Source: Tetracentron sinense (Eukaryota > Streptophyta > Magnoliopsida > Trochodendrales > Trochodendraceae). From it: 64,000 nt of DNA. Shown here in pieces: positions 9,460-19,840 of the stretch. Where the stretch lies: positions 15,568,607 through 15,632,606 of the forward strand of contig CM026568.1 in the NCBI GenBank assembly GCA_015143295.1, given 5' to 3'. The notes beneath the pieces were generated by a model, which worked only from the letters and a program-made list of their open reading frames with translations, did not search any database and was not told where the DNA came from. Both the position numbers and the translations under genes were made by a program. Within the stretch, counting starts at the first letter, position 1; each line of letters begins with the position of its first letter.

Positions 9460-12400
9460 TCACCTAGCCTTATTTCTTATGATAGTACCTTTTTCATCAG
9501 ATTTGTTCTTGAAAATCCATTTGGTTCCTATCACATTTGTATTGTTAGGCCTAGGTACTAAATACCAAACATCATTCCTAGTAAACTGAAGTAACTCTTC
9601 TTGCATTGCATTTATCCAATTATCATCTGCAAGAGCTTCAGCTACATTCTTGGGTTCAAAAGATGAAGTATAGCAAATGTAGCTAACTTCATTTTCAATT
9701 TGTTTCCTCGTTCTCACTCCCCTTTCAAGATCACCAATTATATCAGTGGGGGTGTGAGGACTCATAACCCTAGAATGTGTAGGTTTTGATGAAGATGATT
9801 GATTATCAATAAGTGGAGTTGAAACAGTTTCAACATTTTCATTTTCAGCACTTTCATCATCCTCAAGTTGCACATTTTCAACACCGGAGTCATCCACTAC
9901 TACATTTATGGACTCCATAATTGTAGAGGTTCTCAAGTTGTAAACTCGATAAGCTCTACTGGTGGTGGAATATCCAAGAAATATCCCTTCATCACTCCGC
10001 GATTCAAATTTGCCCAGTTGCTCTCTATCCTTAAGGATATAGCATTTACTTCCGAATTCTCGAAAGTACTTGACACTGGGTTTCTTGTTATTCCACAATT
10101 CATAAGGGGTTTTCCTTGTTTCAGGTCTTACAAAAACTCTATTAACTATATAGCAAGCAGTGTTAACTGCCTCAGCCCAGAAATGAGAAGCTAGATTGTT
10201 GCTATGAAGCATAACTCTAGCCATCTCTTGGAGAACCCTGTTCTTCCTCTCTACTACACCATTCTGCTGAGGTATAATAGGTGCAGAAAATTCATGTTTG
10301 ATACCCGACTCATCACAAAAGTCGTTGTACTTAGAGTTTTCAAACTCCTTTCCATGATCACTTCGAATTCGAGTGATTGGGCATCTTTTCTCATTTTGAA
10401 TTTTCAAGCAAATACTTTTGAAATTGTCAAAAGCATCGGATTTCTCTCTTATAAATGTCACCCATGACATTCTTGAGAAATCATCAACCATGACTAGGAT
10501 GTATCGCTTTCCACCTAGACTTTCAGTTCTTGTAGGACCCATAAGATCCATATGAATTAATTCCAGTGGATATGAAGTAGCAATACTTGAAGTCTTCTTA
10601 TGTGGGGTTCTAATTTGTTTACCAATTTGGCATGGCCCACACACAGCAGTAGAAGGTTTTCCTAGTTTGGGAACACCTCTCACAAGCTCTTGCTTAGAGA
10701 TTTTACATAGGTCTTTGAAGTTCATGTGACCTAGTCTTCGGTGCCACAAATCAACCTCCTCGATTTTAGTCTTATAACAGACATTTGAGGGATTATGACT
10801 GGGAGTTAAGCCGTAGCAATTGTCAGTGGTTCTCAATCCTTCTAGAACACACTTACTTTTACCATTAATGACTAAGCATTTATTATGGGTAAAGTGCACA
10901 GCATGGTTATCATCACATAGTTGACTTATGCCAATTAAATTAGCTTTCAGTCCTTCAACAAACAAGACATCTTTCAATTTAGGTATGCCTGGTGAATCGA
11001 TGATACCCTTCCCTTTGACTAAAGACTTGCTTCCATTACCAAAAGTAACAGTCCCATCTGGACAGTCCTCAAATTGAATAAATAAAGACTTGTTACCTGT
11101 CATATGTCGAGAACACCCACTGTCGAAGTACCACATTTCTGTGTTTTGGGCTTTCAAGGCAGTATGAATGATAAAGCACTTAAGGTCATCCTTTCTTACA
11201 TACACAGTCTTTAAACTTTGTTTAGATCTTTGATCATTAATCTGTGTAGTAGAGACCTTTTTCCTTTTTGTCCTCCTTGACCTTTTTTTGTTTTGTTCAG
11301 TTCTAGCTTTTTGATTAGTCAAATTGTTTCCTCTTGAATAATCATTTGGAATAAATTGACCAGTTCTTGTCCTAGAGATTTGAGCAATTCTATTAACATC
11401 ATCGCTTAACATTCTAGACTTTTCAGCTAGAACCTGAATCTGCCTTTGAAGAGTCCCTTGACTTTGATTTTGGTTCCATGAACCATTTCGGGGAGCTCTC
11501 CTAAAAGCATTACAATAAGGTCGAATGTGACCTCTCACACCACAAAAGTGACATGTGGGTATAAATCTCGGAAGAGGAGGAGGATTTCTTCTAAAAGGAA
11601 TTTGATTCTTCACAGCATTCACTCTAGGAGCTGTATTTCTAGGCTTTACAAAATTTGTATAAGCCTTAGTACTTGATGTAGAAGGTAAATTCTCTTTAGG
11701 ATCAGAATGTATTGGCTCAAACACTGCACTAGCCATTGTACCAACAGCTAAAGAACCAGCTGGTGTGTCAGCATGTCCTATCCCAGATCTACTCGAATTT
11801 GACCTATACTTTCTAACTAATTCATCTAGGCAGCTAGTGTTACCAAACATTCTTACTTCTTTTTCAAGAGTATAGACCTTCTGAATCAAGTCAGTCTTGT
11901 CTTTAAGGGTAATTTGATGTTCTTTTTCAAGAAATTTCACCTTATCAACAAGAGAGTCTTTAAAAGTTTCCAGCTCCATTTGCAAAGTTCTTAACTCTTC
12001 AATTTCTTTCATGGAAGTGTCTCTTTCAACTTCTAATTTTCTGACCACATTAGTCAATGAGACATTCTCTTCCAAAAGACATTGAACTTTTATAACAAAT
12101 GCTTCTTTTTCATTTTCCAACTGACTAACTAGTGCACTCTTCTCTTCTGCTACTAGTTTACAAATATCTCTTTCATTTTGAATGAGTTTGAGTTTTTTGC
12201 TCAAAGAGATTTTTGTTTTAGTCAGTTTCAAACTTTCAGCATACAACTTATCATAAGTTGTTTTCAAATCTTCATCACTTTCAGAGTCAGTTTGACTCTT
12301 CTGTATGTCATCACTAAACTCAGTATGAACACTCTCATCACTTCTATCCTTTTCATCAACCGCAGAGGTAGTCTCAAGAATCCCAGAAAGGGAAACAGTG

Positions 12401-12492
12401 AACGCAGTATGATTTTCAGTATCTTCACTTGAAAAGGAACTGTCTGATTCTTCATTCTCTGAATCACTGTCATCCCAACAGGCATTCATCAC
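9460..12492 (-). CDS. SIRE Gag C-terminus, protease, integrase and start of RT
   Basis: A 1010-residue open frame. Residues 1-80 are acidic (WDDSDSENEES), followed by a long coiled coil (about 80-230). A second CCHC knuckle CHFCGVRGHIRPYC is at about 311-325. Protease has DSGCSRHMT at about 455. The integrase zinc domain follows (HRRLGHMNF ... CGPCQIGK), then the catalytic D (HMDLMGP), D (RSDHGKEF) and E (NGVVERKNR). The frame ends with the GKF.GIFLGY-type connector and the start of RT (EEL.QF..NDVW.LV). It is part of one Gag-Pol frame truncated by a TGA at 9457. The two-knuckle Gag with a coiled-coil spacer fits SIRE elements. Confidence 0.9.
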   Translation of the reverse strand: MMNACWDDSDSENEESDSSFSSEDTENHTAFTVSLSGILETTSAVDEKDRSDESVHTEFSDDIQKSQTDSESDEDLKTTYDKLYAESLKLTKTKISLSKKLKLIQNERDICKLVAEEKSALVSQLENEKEAFVIKVQCLLEENVSLTNVVRKLEVERDTSMKEIEELRTLQMELETFKDSLVDKVKFLEKEHQITLKDKTDLIQKVYTLEKEVRMFGNTSCLDELVRKYRSNSSRSGIGHADTPAGSLAVGTMASAVFEPIHSDPKENLPSTSSTKAYTNFVKPRNTAPRVNAVKNQIPFRRNPPPLPRFIPTCHFCGVRGHIRPYCNAFRRAPRNGSWNQNQSQGTLQRQIQVLAEKSRMLSDDVNRIAQISRTRTGQFIPNDYSRGNNLTNQKARTEQNKKRSRRTKRKKVSTTQINDQRSKQSLKTVYVRKDDLKCFIIHTALKAQNTEMWYFDSGCSRHMTGNKSLFIQFEDCPDGTVTFGNGSKSLVKGKGIIDSPGIPKLKDVLFVEGLKANLIGISQLCDDNHAVHFTHNKCLVINGKSKCVLEGLRTTDNCYGLTPSHNPSNVCYKTKIEEVDLWHRRLGHMNFKDLCKISKQELVRGVPKLGKPSTAVCGPCQIGKQIRTPHKKTSSIATSYPLELIHMDLMGPTRTESLGGKRYILVMVDDFSRMSWVTFIREKSDAFDNFKSICLKIQNEKRCPITRIRSDHGKEFENSKYNDFCDESGIKHEFSAPIIPQQNGVVERKNRVLQEMARVMLHSNNLASHFWAEAVNTACYIVNRVFVRPETRKTPYELWNNKKPSVKYFREFGSKCYILKDREQLGKFESRSDEGIFLGYSTTSRAYRVYNLRTSTIMESINVVVDDSGVENVQLEDDESAENENVETVSTPLIDNQSSSSKPTHSRVMSPHTPTDIIGDLERGVRTRKQIENEVSYICYTSSFEPKNVAEALADDNWINAMQEELLQFTRNDVWYLVPRPNNTNVIGTKWIFKNKSDEKGTIIRNKAR

Positions 12493-13452
12493 TTTGCCCT
12501 TACTCTTCTTCTTATTAGGACAGTTAGGTGAAATATGACCGAAGCCATGGCATTCATAACATTGAACACCTTGGGATTTCTTGTCGCCACTCTTGGAATT
12601 TTTCTTGTTTTCCCAAGGCTTAGACTTTGACTTCTCAAAAGATTTTCTTCCCTGTTTGGGATTAAACCTCTTTTTCGTTCTAAAAAATTTTCAAAATTTT
12701 TTAACGAAGAGAGCCATTTCTTCCTCATTCATATCTCCATCACTGTCATCCTCATCCAAAGATTCCTTGATAGATTTCAAGGCTAAAGATTTATTCTTCT
12801 TGGATGGACGTAGATTGAGTTCATAGGTTTGGAGTGAACCAACCAATTCCTCAATCTTCAGAGAGTCAACATTTTTACTCTCTTCGATTGCAGTGACTTT
12901 GGGTTGAAATCTCTCAGGGAGAGATCTAAGGACTTTTCTAACTATTTTGGACTCAGATATTTTTTCACCTAAATTGAAACTAGCGTTGACAATGTCACTT
13001 AGTTTTGCATAGAATTCATCAAAAGTGTCATTGTCTTCCATGTTTAAATGTTCAAATTTGGTGGTTAACATTTGGAGTTTTGAGATTTTAACAGTGGTAG
13101 TACCCTCATGGGTAATTTCAAGAATGTCCTAAGCCTCCTTTGTTGTTTCACATGAAGAAATTCGTCTGAATTCCTCAGCAGTGACTGCAGTAAAGATAGC
13201 ATTGAGACCTTTAGTGTTCCATCCACTTGACTTAAGCTCTTCTCTGGTTCATTCATCAAAATATTTGACGACGGTCAAATCACCTACAGTTTTTATGGGC
13301 GTAGTCCACCCATTCTGTATAGACATCCAGATTCTCTCGTCAATTGATTTGAGAAAGGCTCTCATTCTAGCTTTCCAATAAGCATAATTATTCCCATCAA
13401 AAAGTGGGGGACGAGAGACGGATCCACCTTCTCTTAGAGTACTCATGATCAC
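12493..13452 (-). pseudogene. SIRE Gag, N-terminal part with three stops
   Basis: It begins MIMSTLREGGSVSRPPLFDG at 13452, the standard start of SIRE/Tork Gag (DUF4219/UBN2 type; PPLFDGNNYAYWKARM). It continues through LTTKFEHLNMEDNDTFDEFYAKLSDI and LPERFQPKVTAIEESK to the first CCHC knuckle CYECHGFGHISPNC (about 12520-12561). In-frame stops lie near 13249, 13129 and 12691. The first two replace probable Trp codons and the third a probable Arg codon. The frame is otherwise continuous into the downstream ORF. Confidence 0.85.
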
Positions 13453-13499
13453 GGATAATACAGGATCACACTTAAGGGATTAGCCTTATCAGTGAACAA

Positions 13500-13511
13500 G
13501 CTCTGATACCA
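13500..13511 (-). promoter_or_regulatory. Primer-binding site (initiator Met tRNA)
   Basis: On the minus strand it reads TGGTATCAGAGC, the standard complement to the 3' end of plant initiator tRNA-Met. It lies two bases after the 5' LTR. It sets the orientation of the element and the LTR boundary. Confidence 0.95.
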
Positions 13512-14192
13512 ATTGAAATTTATCCAGATCAATAATCTCTAAGACCTAGAGGGGGGGGTGAATAGGTCTATCTAATAATTTCTAACCAATTTTAATTTTT
13601 CAATTAATATGTTTAGAAATCAATAAACAATTCAATCAGACAATCCACACAAATCAAACACAGAAGATTTTTATGTGGAAAACCCTAACGGGAAAAAACC
13701 ACGGGACCTTGTCCAGCAATAAACTTCACTATGAAAAGATATCAAGTACAAGACAAGACCTTACCAAAACAGAAACGACGTTTCTAGGTATAGACTCTTA
13801 CTCTTGATTTCCACGAACCAGCAGGTTCGATCTCCGCCGTAGCAGCTTCGGTTTCACACCGACTAAATCTTCTCAAGCTACTTCAAAACCACGATCACAC
13901 ACGATCGATCTCCTTCCACGAAGGCTCCGGATCAAACACCGGACACACACACAAAGTGTAGGGTTGTGAATCAATTTAGAAAGTTTCAAACCCTAGAGGG
14001 ATCTCATACAGATCTGAGATCACACAATGCAAGATCAAAGGTTTAGATCTATACTTGCATTCTCTAGGATCAAAGAAAGAGGAGAGATCAACAAAGATCT
14101 AATAAAAGCAATAAGAAAAACCCTAGAAGAGTTTCTTAGACCTCTACTCTTTCAAAAATATCAAAGACCCGAATTAGGTCTCCAAAAATTTG

Positions 14193-14200
14193 TTTATATA
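14193..14200 (-). promoter_or_regulatory. TATA box of SIRE LTR promoter
   Basis: TATATAAA on the minus strand, 48 bp downstream of the nearest palindrome site. Transcription would start about 30 bp further on, near 14165. Confidence 0.7.
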
Positions 14201-14247
14201 GGGTTTAAAAAAAGAATCCATAAAAAGAAAAATTCTTTTTTACGGGG

Positions 14248-14432
14248 ACCGATCGATCGGTGCTCATTACCGATCGCTCGGTCCAAAACGGATCGCTCGG
14301 TCCTCATGACCGATCGCTCGGTTATAAATCATCTCTCTGGAAAAATACCCCATACAAACTTTTTGTCCAGTCGATAGCCACCGATCGCTCGGTAGGCCAC
14401 CGATCGATCGGTCTCAACACCGAGCGATCGGT
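14248..14432. promoter_or_regulatory. Palindrome array in 5' LTR (7 sites)
   Basis: 14-bp sites start at 14248 (ACCGATCGATCGGT), 14269, 14288 (ACGGATCGCTCGGT), 14309, 14380, 14399 and 14419 (ACCGAGCGATCGGT). Start-to-start distances are 21, 19, 21, 71, 19 and 20 bp. Within clusters the sites therefore repeat about every two helical turns. The array sits just upstream of the LTR TATA box. Confidence 0.88.
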
Positions 14433-14744
14433 TGAGACAGAATTATTTTCAAACCATGATTCATTTCATTGTTATTTGATTCAAATTAAATCAAACAAAT
14501 TTGTTAGGTTTAAAACTATCCTCCTAGGTATGTTTAGAGTTATCTAAGCCAAATCCAACCTAGGTAGGGGTCCCTAAGTCCATTACCTTTCTAGATCCAG
14601 AGTAGGAGCTTTTTCTTCACCTTCTTCAATCTTCTTTAAGCTTTAGCTCTTCTCTTCTGACAAGTTGAACATGACTCGACGACTCGACTCACATGACCTA
14701 TCTAATAATCACGGAATTTGCCAACACCTATTTAGGGATTTACA

Positions 14745-14749
14745 CTAAA
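14745..14749. repeat. Target-site duplication CTAAA (right)
   Basis: Identical to 1123-1127. Confidence 0.9.
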
Positions 14750-14949
14750 AATAAAATTGAAGAAATGTTTATGGAACGAGATGGTAGTTTCGAGGAAGTA
14801 TAGTTTAATTTTGGTGGGGGCTCAATGTCTATCCTCTATCAATGGTGGACAATGTTCTTCTAGGGAAGTTGTTTTAGCGGTTTAGGGAAGAGCTGGATTG
14901 TCTGTGGAAGACAGTGATAGTGGCTCGGTATGGAGAGACCAATAGGTAG

Positions 14950-15225
14950 TGCCCTAAGTAGTGGCAGAGTCATTTTTCTCTTGCAGGGGGGCTAACAATG
15001 GGGGTTCGGGGGCATAGCCCCATATTTTTGAATGCCAAGTTCATGGGTCATCCCATTTGTTTATGTCTATTCATAAAGAATATATTTTTACCCAAAATTT
15101 TTATCCAAAATTTTAGAGCAGGCTAAAGTCCCCCAGCCCCCGTCTCTCCCCCTCTCCCAGGCTACGCCCCTATTAATACTATAGTTGTTTTTCAAAGGCT
15201 CCATGTAGCTCCGCCCCTGGCCTTA
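14950..15225. repeat. Short interspersed insertion in LINE
   Basis: A block of about 275 bp that breaks the LINE reading. It has a GTGGCAGAG start, a GGGGGGCTAAC stretch, and a CGCCCCT/CTCCGCCCCTGG end. This resembles a common plant non-autonomous repeat. Termini and target duplication were not resolved. Confidence 0.4.
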
Positions 15226-15540
15226 AGCAAAAGAGGGGTCCTTTTGGAGTGTGGGTGGGTGTGGAAGGTCATTTTGCAGAGTTAGAAAGATTTTTCTAAA
15301 CTCACCCGCTTTAAGGTAGGTATGAGGAGGAGATCATCTATAACACAATCCTTGGTGCGGCCATAGCCCTCTTCGACAAGTTTTTGACACTCTTCTTATG
15401 AGCCTCGAATAAGGATGCTTTGATGGTGAGTATTTAGAGTGACAAGATTGGTAGCCATTTGGATTCCTAATATGATGCATAATTTATTCGACTTGGAGGT
15501 TTAGGACCTAGTGGGGTTACCCTCACAGGTTCATCAGGTT

Positions 15541-15975
15541 ACCCCAGGCCCGCTTGGTTAAGGATGGCAACGAGGCAGGTTAATCGGGTAACCCGCTGCT
15601 ACCCTATTGGAATGGGTTTGGGGTGCTCTTAAACGGGGTAGGGCGGGTTTGGGAATGGATGGTTAAAACCTGACTTGGGTTCAGGCCGAAATGGGTTTAA
15701 GTTACCCCGCCCCAACCTCGCCCATTTAGAATGTGAAAGTACTATTTTACCTTTAAATTAATTCTAAAATTATCTCAATATATTACTTATAATATAAAAT
15801 ATCGCCCCGACTAGTGCTTAACGGGATGGGGCTAAGAAGGCTTTTGATAAATCGAAATCAACCCGCCCCGCCCTGACTTGGGTTTGGGACGGGAATGGGG
15901 TAAGAGTCTTACCATTAGGGGCGGGGTATGTAGGGTTGGGGGCGCCCCTACCCAAACCCGACCCGTTGTCATCCC
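15541..15975. mobile_element. MITE-like element with GC-rich inverted ends
   Basis: The left end AAGGATGGCAACGAGGCAGG is roughly the reverse complement of the right end CCCGACCCGTTGTCATCCCT. It is rich in GGGT/ACCC runs and has no ORF of its own. It sits between two LINE pieces. No clear target duplication was found. Confidence 0.5.
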
Positions 15976-16171
15976 TACACTCGGTAGAAATAATTGGGAG
16001 TGGGTCATGGATAACAAAGGGCGATTCTCAATGAGATCCTTTTTATAGTCATGACATTCTAGGTGTAGTCCACATTCCACATTTTCCTCAACAGGCTATG
16101 TGGTATCTCATGCTACCCTCTGAGGATTCTTTCTTCTTATGTGATTCGATTTTAGATAACTAACTTGCAAT

Positions 16172-17215
16172 TGTCTCATGCATAGAGGTTGGTATGTCTG
16201 GTAATCCATGCACCATGAATGAAAAATCTAAAAATTTGTGTAAAATCATTGCATTTGTGTTTGATAATATGTATTCATATTGTATGACCATCAGTCAAGA
16301 GTTAGAGAGAAGAAAAATGGGGAAAAGGACCAAAATAAATGAAACCGGTCGACCAACCCTCAATCCGATCTACTGATTGGTGCGAAAAAAGGTACAAAAA
16401 CCAAAACAAGGGGCATTAGACCAAAGTACCATTCAACTGATTGGCTGTGTTGCGCCCAAAATCCCTTCTAAATTCGAATTTTCAATAATTTTAATTTAAG
16501 GGGAACTCTTCAATACTATAAATAGACCTTAACTCGTCGGTTTAGGGTTTCCAACCATTCTTAGAGTTCTTAGAGAGGGATAGAGAGAAAAACCTAGGGT
16601 TCTTTCACAGACTTGATTGGAGAAGAAGGAAGAGACCTCGGCAATCAAGATCGAGCCTATTCGCAAGCGAGAGATCGTAAAGAAACGATCAAGTCAGGTA
16701 GATGTACTCTACAAGTTGAATTCTATCATGATCATTGATGTTAAGTAATATCAAATCGATAAGTTTTAAAGTAAAAATCTGTTTATGCATGTTTTCATCA
16801 TAAGAATCCTGTTTATATATGATTTATATAATTTTTAAGAGATATTGATCTTGATCCTAGTAAGTATGATTCAACAAAGGGAAAGAAAATATCTATGGCG
16901 TATGTATGATTGCTTATGAAAGAAGGGATGCATGTTGGAGTTGTTTGAATGATTGTAGGTCATGTATGATTTTCAGATTTGTGCAAATTAGGTTTTTAGC
17001 CTAAATATGCATGTGTTATCGAGATTGATGCATGGTGATGTTGACTATTATTGTTATTGTAAGAACCATGATTATGTTCCTTTTAATTTACAACCATTGA
17101 GAATTGTATCCGTGATAAATTGATAATTGATGCATGAAGCTGGAATTATATGCCTTGATACATGTTCGGGTAAACGAGTTTTGGATAATGGAATTCACCA
17201 TTATGTGCAAGCTGA
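16172..17215 (+). repeat. Partial LTR (family shared with 38910-40475)
   Basis: It starts TGTCTCATG. Its early part (GCACCATGAATGAAAAATCT) parallels the minus-strand start of the LTR at 40475. It carries decayed GTCGAC-type sites at 16349, 16369 and 16433, then a TATA box (CTATAAATAG, about 16517). A leader similar to the other copy follows (AACGATCAAG near 16685). It is cut at about 17215, where an integrase fragment begins on the other strand. Confidence 0.55.
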
Positions 17216-17950
17216 TTGATGTAAGTTTTGCCAAAAACTATGCGATATGAAGACATACCTATGGGGGTCTTATAGGTTGTACGATAGGCCCAAAGGGCAT
17301 CATTCAGCCTAATAGACCAATCCTTCATATCTGGCCTAACAGTTTTTTCCAGAATATGTTTAATTTCCTTATTTGAAACTTCCACCTAACCACTAGTTTG
17401 GGGATGACATGGAGTGGCTATTTTGTGATTAATAGAGTATTTTTGAAATATTGTTTTAAAAATGAGATTACAAAAATGTGATCCTCCATCACTAATAATA
17501 GCTCGTGGCATGCCAAAATGACAAAAGATATTGTCGTTTAAGAACTTGAGCACAACTTTGTGGTCATTTATCTTAGTGGCTACCGCCTCCACCCATTTTG
17601 AGACATAGTCCACCGTCACCAAAATAAATTCACATCCAAAAGATGGCAGAAAATGACTCATGAATCAATACCCCCCACATCGAACAATTCTATAATGAGA
17701 ACTAGGGTAAGTGGTATCATGTCTCTTCGGGAGATAGCACCCATTATTTGGCATCTATCACAGGCCAGACAAAATGCTTGGGCATCTTTGAATAAAGAGG
17801 GCCAATAGAACCCAATTCGTAAGACCTTGGATGCAATCTTCCTACCTCCAAAATGTCCTCCACGTACAAGAGAGTGACAAAAGTTAAGGATAGTATAGAA
17901 TTCACCCCAAACTTGAACTCCTAAAATTAAAGGACTAATCTAAGATCCTA
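17146..17950 (-). pseudogene. Athila-like integrase fragment, copy A
   Basis: The minus strand reads a zinc domain at 17700-17950 (CDRCQ-like, near 17760). The integrase core follows at 17386-17661 ([39 protein letters not shown]) and then [42 protein letters not shown] stop separates the two ORFs. Homology ends at FGKT (17219), the same point at which copy B becomes disturbed. The wording is characteristic of Athila-type Ty3/gypsy integrase. Confidence 0.8.
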
Positions 17951-17999
17951 AAAAAAATGGTACAAAAGGGGGTTGGGTTACCTCCCAACATGTGCTAAG

Positions 18000-18885
18000 T
18001 TTATCATCTTCAGTCAGACGTGATTCAGATTCACTCTTCCATCATGATAGGATCCATCAATTCGATGGATTCAATCAGCTTTATATTCACAATACCCTCA
18101 ACATAAGGTTTCAACATTTGGGCGTTGACTTTTAAGAATACGCTCATCCCTAGGGTCTTGGATCTCAATGGCTCCACTAGGGGATGTCGATCTGATCATG
18201 AATGGACCATCCTATCTAGATCGAAGCTTATCGGGGAAAAGAAGCAATTTAGAGTTAAAGATCCAAACTTTTTGTTGAGGCATGAAGGACTTCCTAAGAA
18301 TGGTCATATCGTGGAAGAATTTTGTCCTTGCCTTATATATTTTGGAACTCTCATATGCGTCATTTCGCATCTTTTCCAACTCGAAGAATTGAAGTTTCCG
18401 ATTTGAACCAGCCGAGATCATGTCGAAGTTGAACTTCTTAATGGCTTGAAGGCTTTGTGTTCCAACTCTACCAGTAAATGTCAAGTTTTGCCAAAAACTA
18501 GGTCATAAGTGGACATACCTATGGGGGTCTTATAGGCTATATGATAGGTCCAAAGGGCAACATTTAGCCCAATAGACCAATCTTTCCTATCTGGCCTAAC
18601 AGTTTTCTCCAAGAACATGCTTGATTTCCCTATTTGAAACTTCCACCTGACCACTAGTTTGGGGATGGTATAGAGTGATTATTTTGTAATTAATGGAGTA
18701 TTTTTGAAGTAATGTTTGAAAAATGCGATTACAAAAATGTGATCCTCCATCACTAATAATAGCTCGCGGCATGCCAAAACCACAAAAGATATTATCGTTT
18801 AAGAACTTGACCACGACTTTATACTCATTTGTCTTAGTGGCTACCACCTCCACCTATTTTGAGACATAGTCCACCCATCATCAGC
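18000..18885 (-). pseudogene. Athila-like integrase fragment, copy B
   Basis: A second copy of the same region in the same orientation. The integrase core is at 18596-18880 and the post-core C-terminal region at 18212-18484 (AIKKFNFDM, RKLQ..ELE, KARTKFFHDM, LLLFPDKLRSR). It continues in degenerate form to about 18000. A frameshift follows FGKT near 18484. It ends abruptly at VDYVS (about 18880). Confidence 0.8.
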
Positions 18886-19840
18886 CTCTGGCTCTTTTCC
18901 ACCTTTGCCCACCTGTAAAAGCACAAATACAAGGAGTAAATTGCATTTTTTTTCTTTTTGACATAATACTACTGCATAAACTGATAACTTTCAAGGAATC
19001 AAATGGTCAATGTCGAGGTATGAACATGCATGTTTTGAAATAAATATCAACTAACTTGTATTTACCTATGCAGGATCAGGAGTAACAATGAAGTTCGTAT
19101 CCAGATCAAAATGTACTTTCAATTGGAGCTCTATGTTGCAAAAAACAAGAGAATAAATGGGTCAAATAAAAAGAGTTTTTTTATACACGCTTACCTTGCC
19201 TACCTGTAGTCAAGTAATGGTTGTACGGTTGGAAACCGTGCTACACTAAACTTTAGGTTTGTTTTTCAAATTTAATATACAGACCAATCGATAGTCTAAT
19301 TCATTTCATAATCATGATTGTTTGACCATTGCCGCTATGAAAAATGATGTATGCATCCCCCCATTGAGTTAAAAATTTGAAAAAAAAATATTTTGAAAAT
19401 TCTTTAAAAGCTTTCAAATCTACCTTACTACTATCCCATTTGCGCAGGTTTAGATCGAACCCGTGGGGGAGATTGAGTTCCATGATAGGCCTACGTGCCG
19501 GACCCATCTCCATTTTCTTCTGCCTTTTTCATATTGAGCTTTTAAAAAATTTTGAAAAAAATTGATTTTTGAAATTGTTTGATTCAATCAAGGATGCACA
19601 CAGCGTCTTTCGTGTGCAAAATTGGCTTATGTCTATATTCTTTGCCGTTCTTTACAAGAAAATTTGGCAAAGTGGGGCAGCTATAGGCAACCAAATTTGC
19701 ACAGCCAAAGGCCCTTTCTAGCTCCAAGAATCGAAAGATGGACTCAAAGAAAAAGATCCAAATTTCGAAATAACCCGAGGTTAAGCCAGAGCCAAATTTC
19801 AATCTAAGCCCAAGCTAACCTAAGCCTGAAAGATGGGAGA
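18886..19840. other. Unclassified repetitive sequence
   Basis: AT-rich sequence with short ORFs that do not resemble anything I know. No LTR ends or inverted repeats were recognised. Confidence 0.4.

Larger units (their letters stand above)
1128..14744 (-). mobile_element. Complete SIRE-type Ty1/copia LTR retrotransposon
   Basis: A full-length element with two matching LTRs (1128-4813 including a nested insertion, and 13514-14744). It has a 5-bp target duplication CTAAA on both sides, a tRNA-iMet primer-binding site and a polypurine tract. Reading leftward the order is gag, protease, integrase, reverse transcriptase, RNase H, then an extra ORF before the 3' LTR. That order and the extra ORF are typical of the SIRE/Maximus clade. 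Gag-Pol is a single frame broken only by about five stop codons, with no frameshift seen. The LTRs differ by few substitutions, so the insertion is fairly young. It sits inside a + strand LINE. Net length without the nested solo LTR is about 11.2 kb. Confidence 0.93.
13514..14744 (-). repeat. 5' LTR of SIRE element
   Basis: 1231 bp with TG...CA ends, nearly identical to the other LTR. On the minus strand the order is palindrome array (14432 down to 14248), TATA box TATATAAA (14193-14200), then R/U5. The + strand ORFs at 14027-14547 are antisense artefacts. Confidence 0.95.
14750..16171 (+). pseudogene. LINE, pieces 2-4, with two further insertions
   Basis: Continuation of the + strand LINE broken at 1127. 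14750-14950 resembles the post-RT segment (LWNEMVVSRKY). 15226-15540 resembles GPFGVWVWK...SKLTRFKVG. 15965-16100 resembles the zf-RVT lead-in (NWEWVMDNKGRFSMRSF). Between these lie two non-LINE blocks, 14950-15225 and 15541-15975. Many stops are present and there is no function. The assignments rest on remembered family patterns. Confidence 0.6.

Noticed and set aside
10204..10467. Short + strand ORFs across 9344-13381
   Set aside because: They are all antisense to the SIRE gag-pol frame and match no family.
14248..14432. CRISPR-like regular repeats
   Set aside because: Repeats are 14 bp with 5-7 bp between them, in an LTR promoter of a plant element. This is not a CRISPR array.
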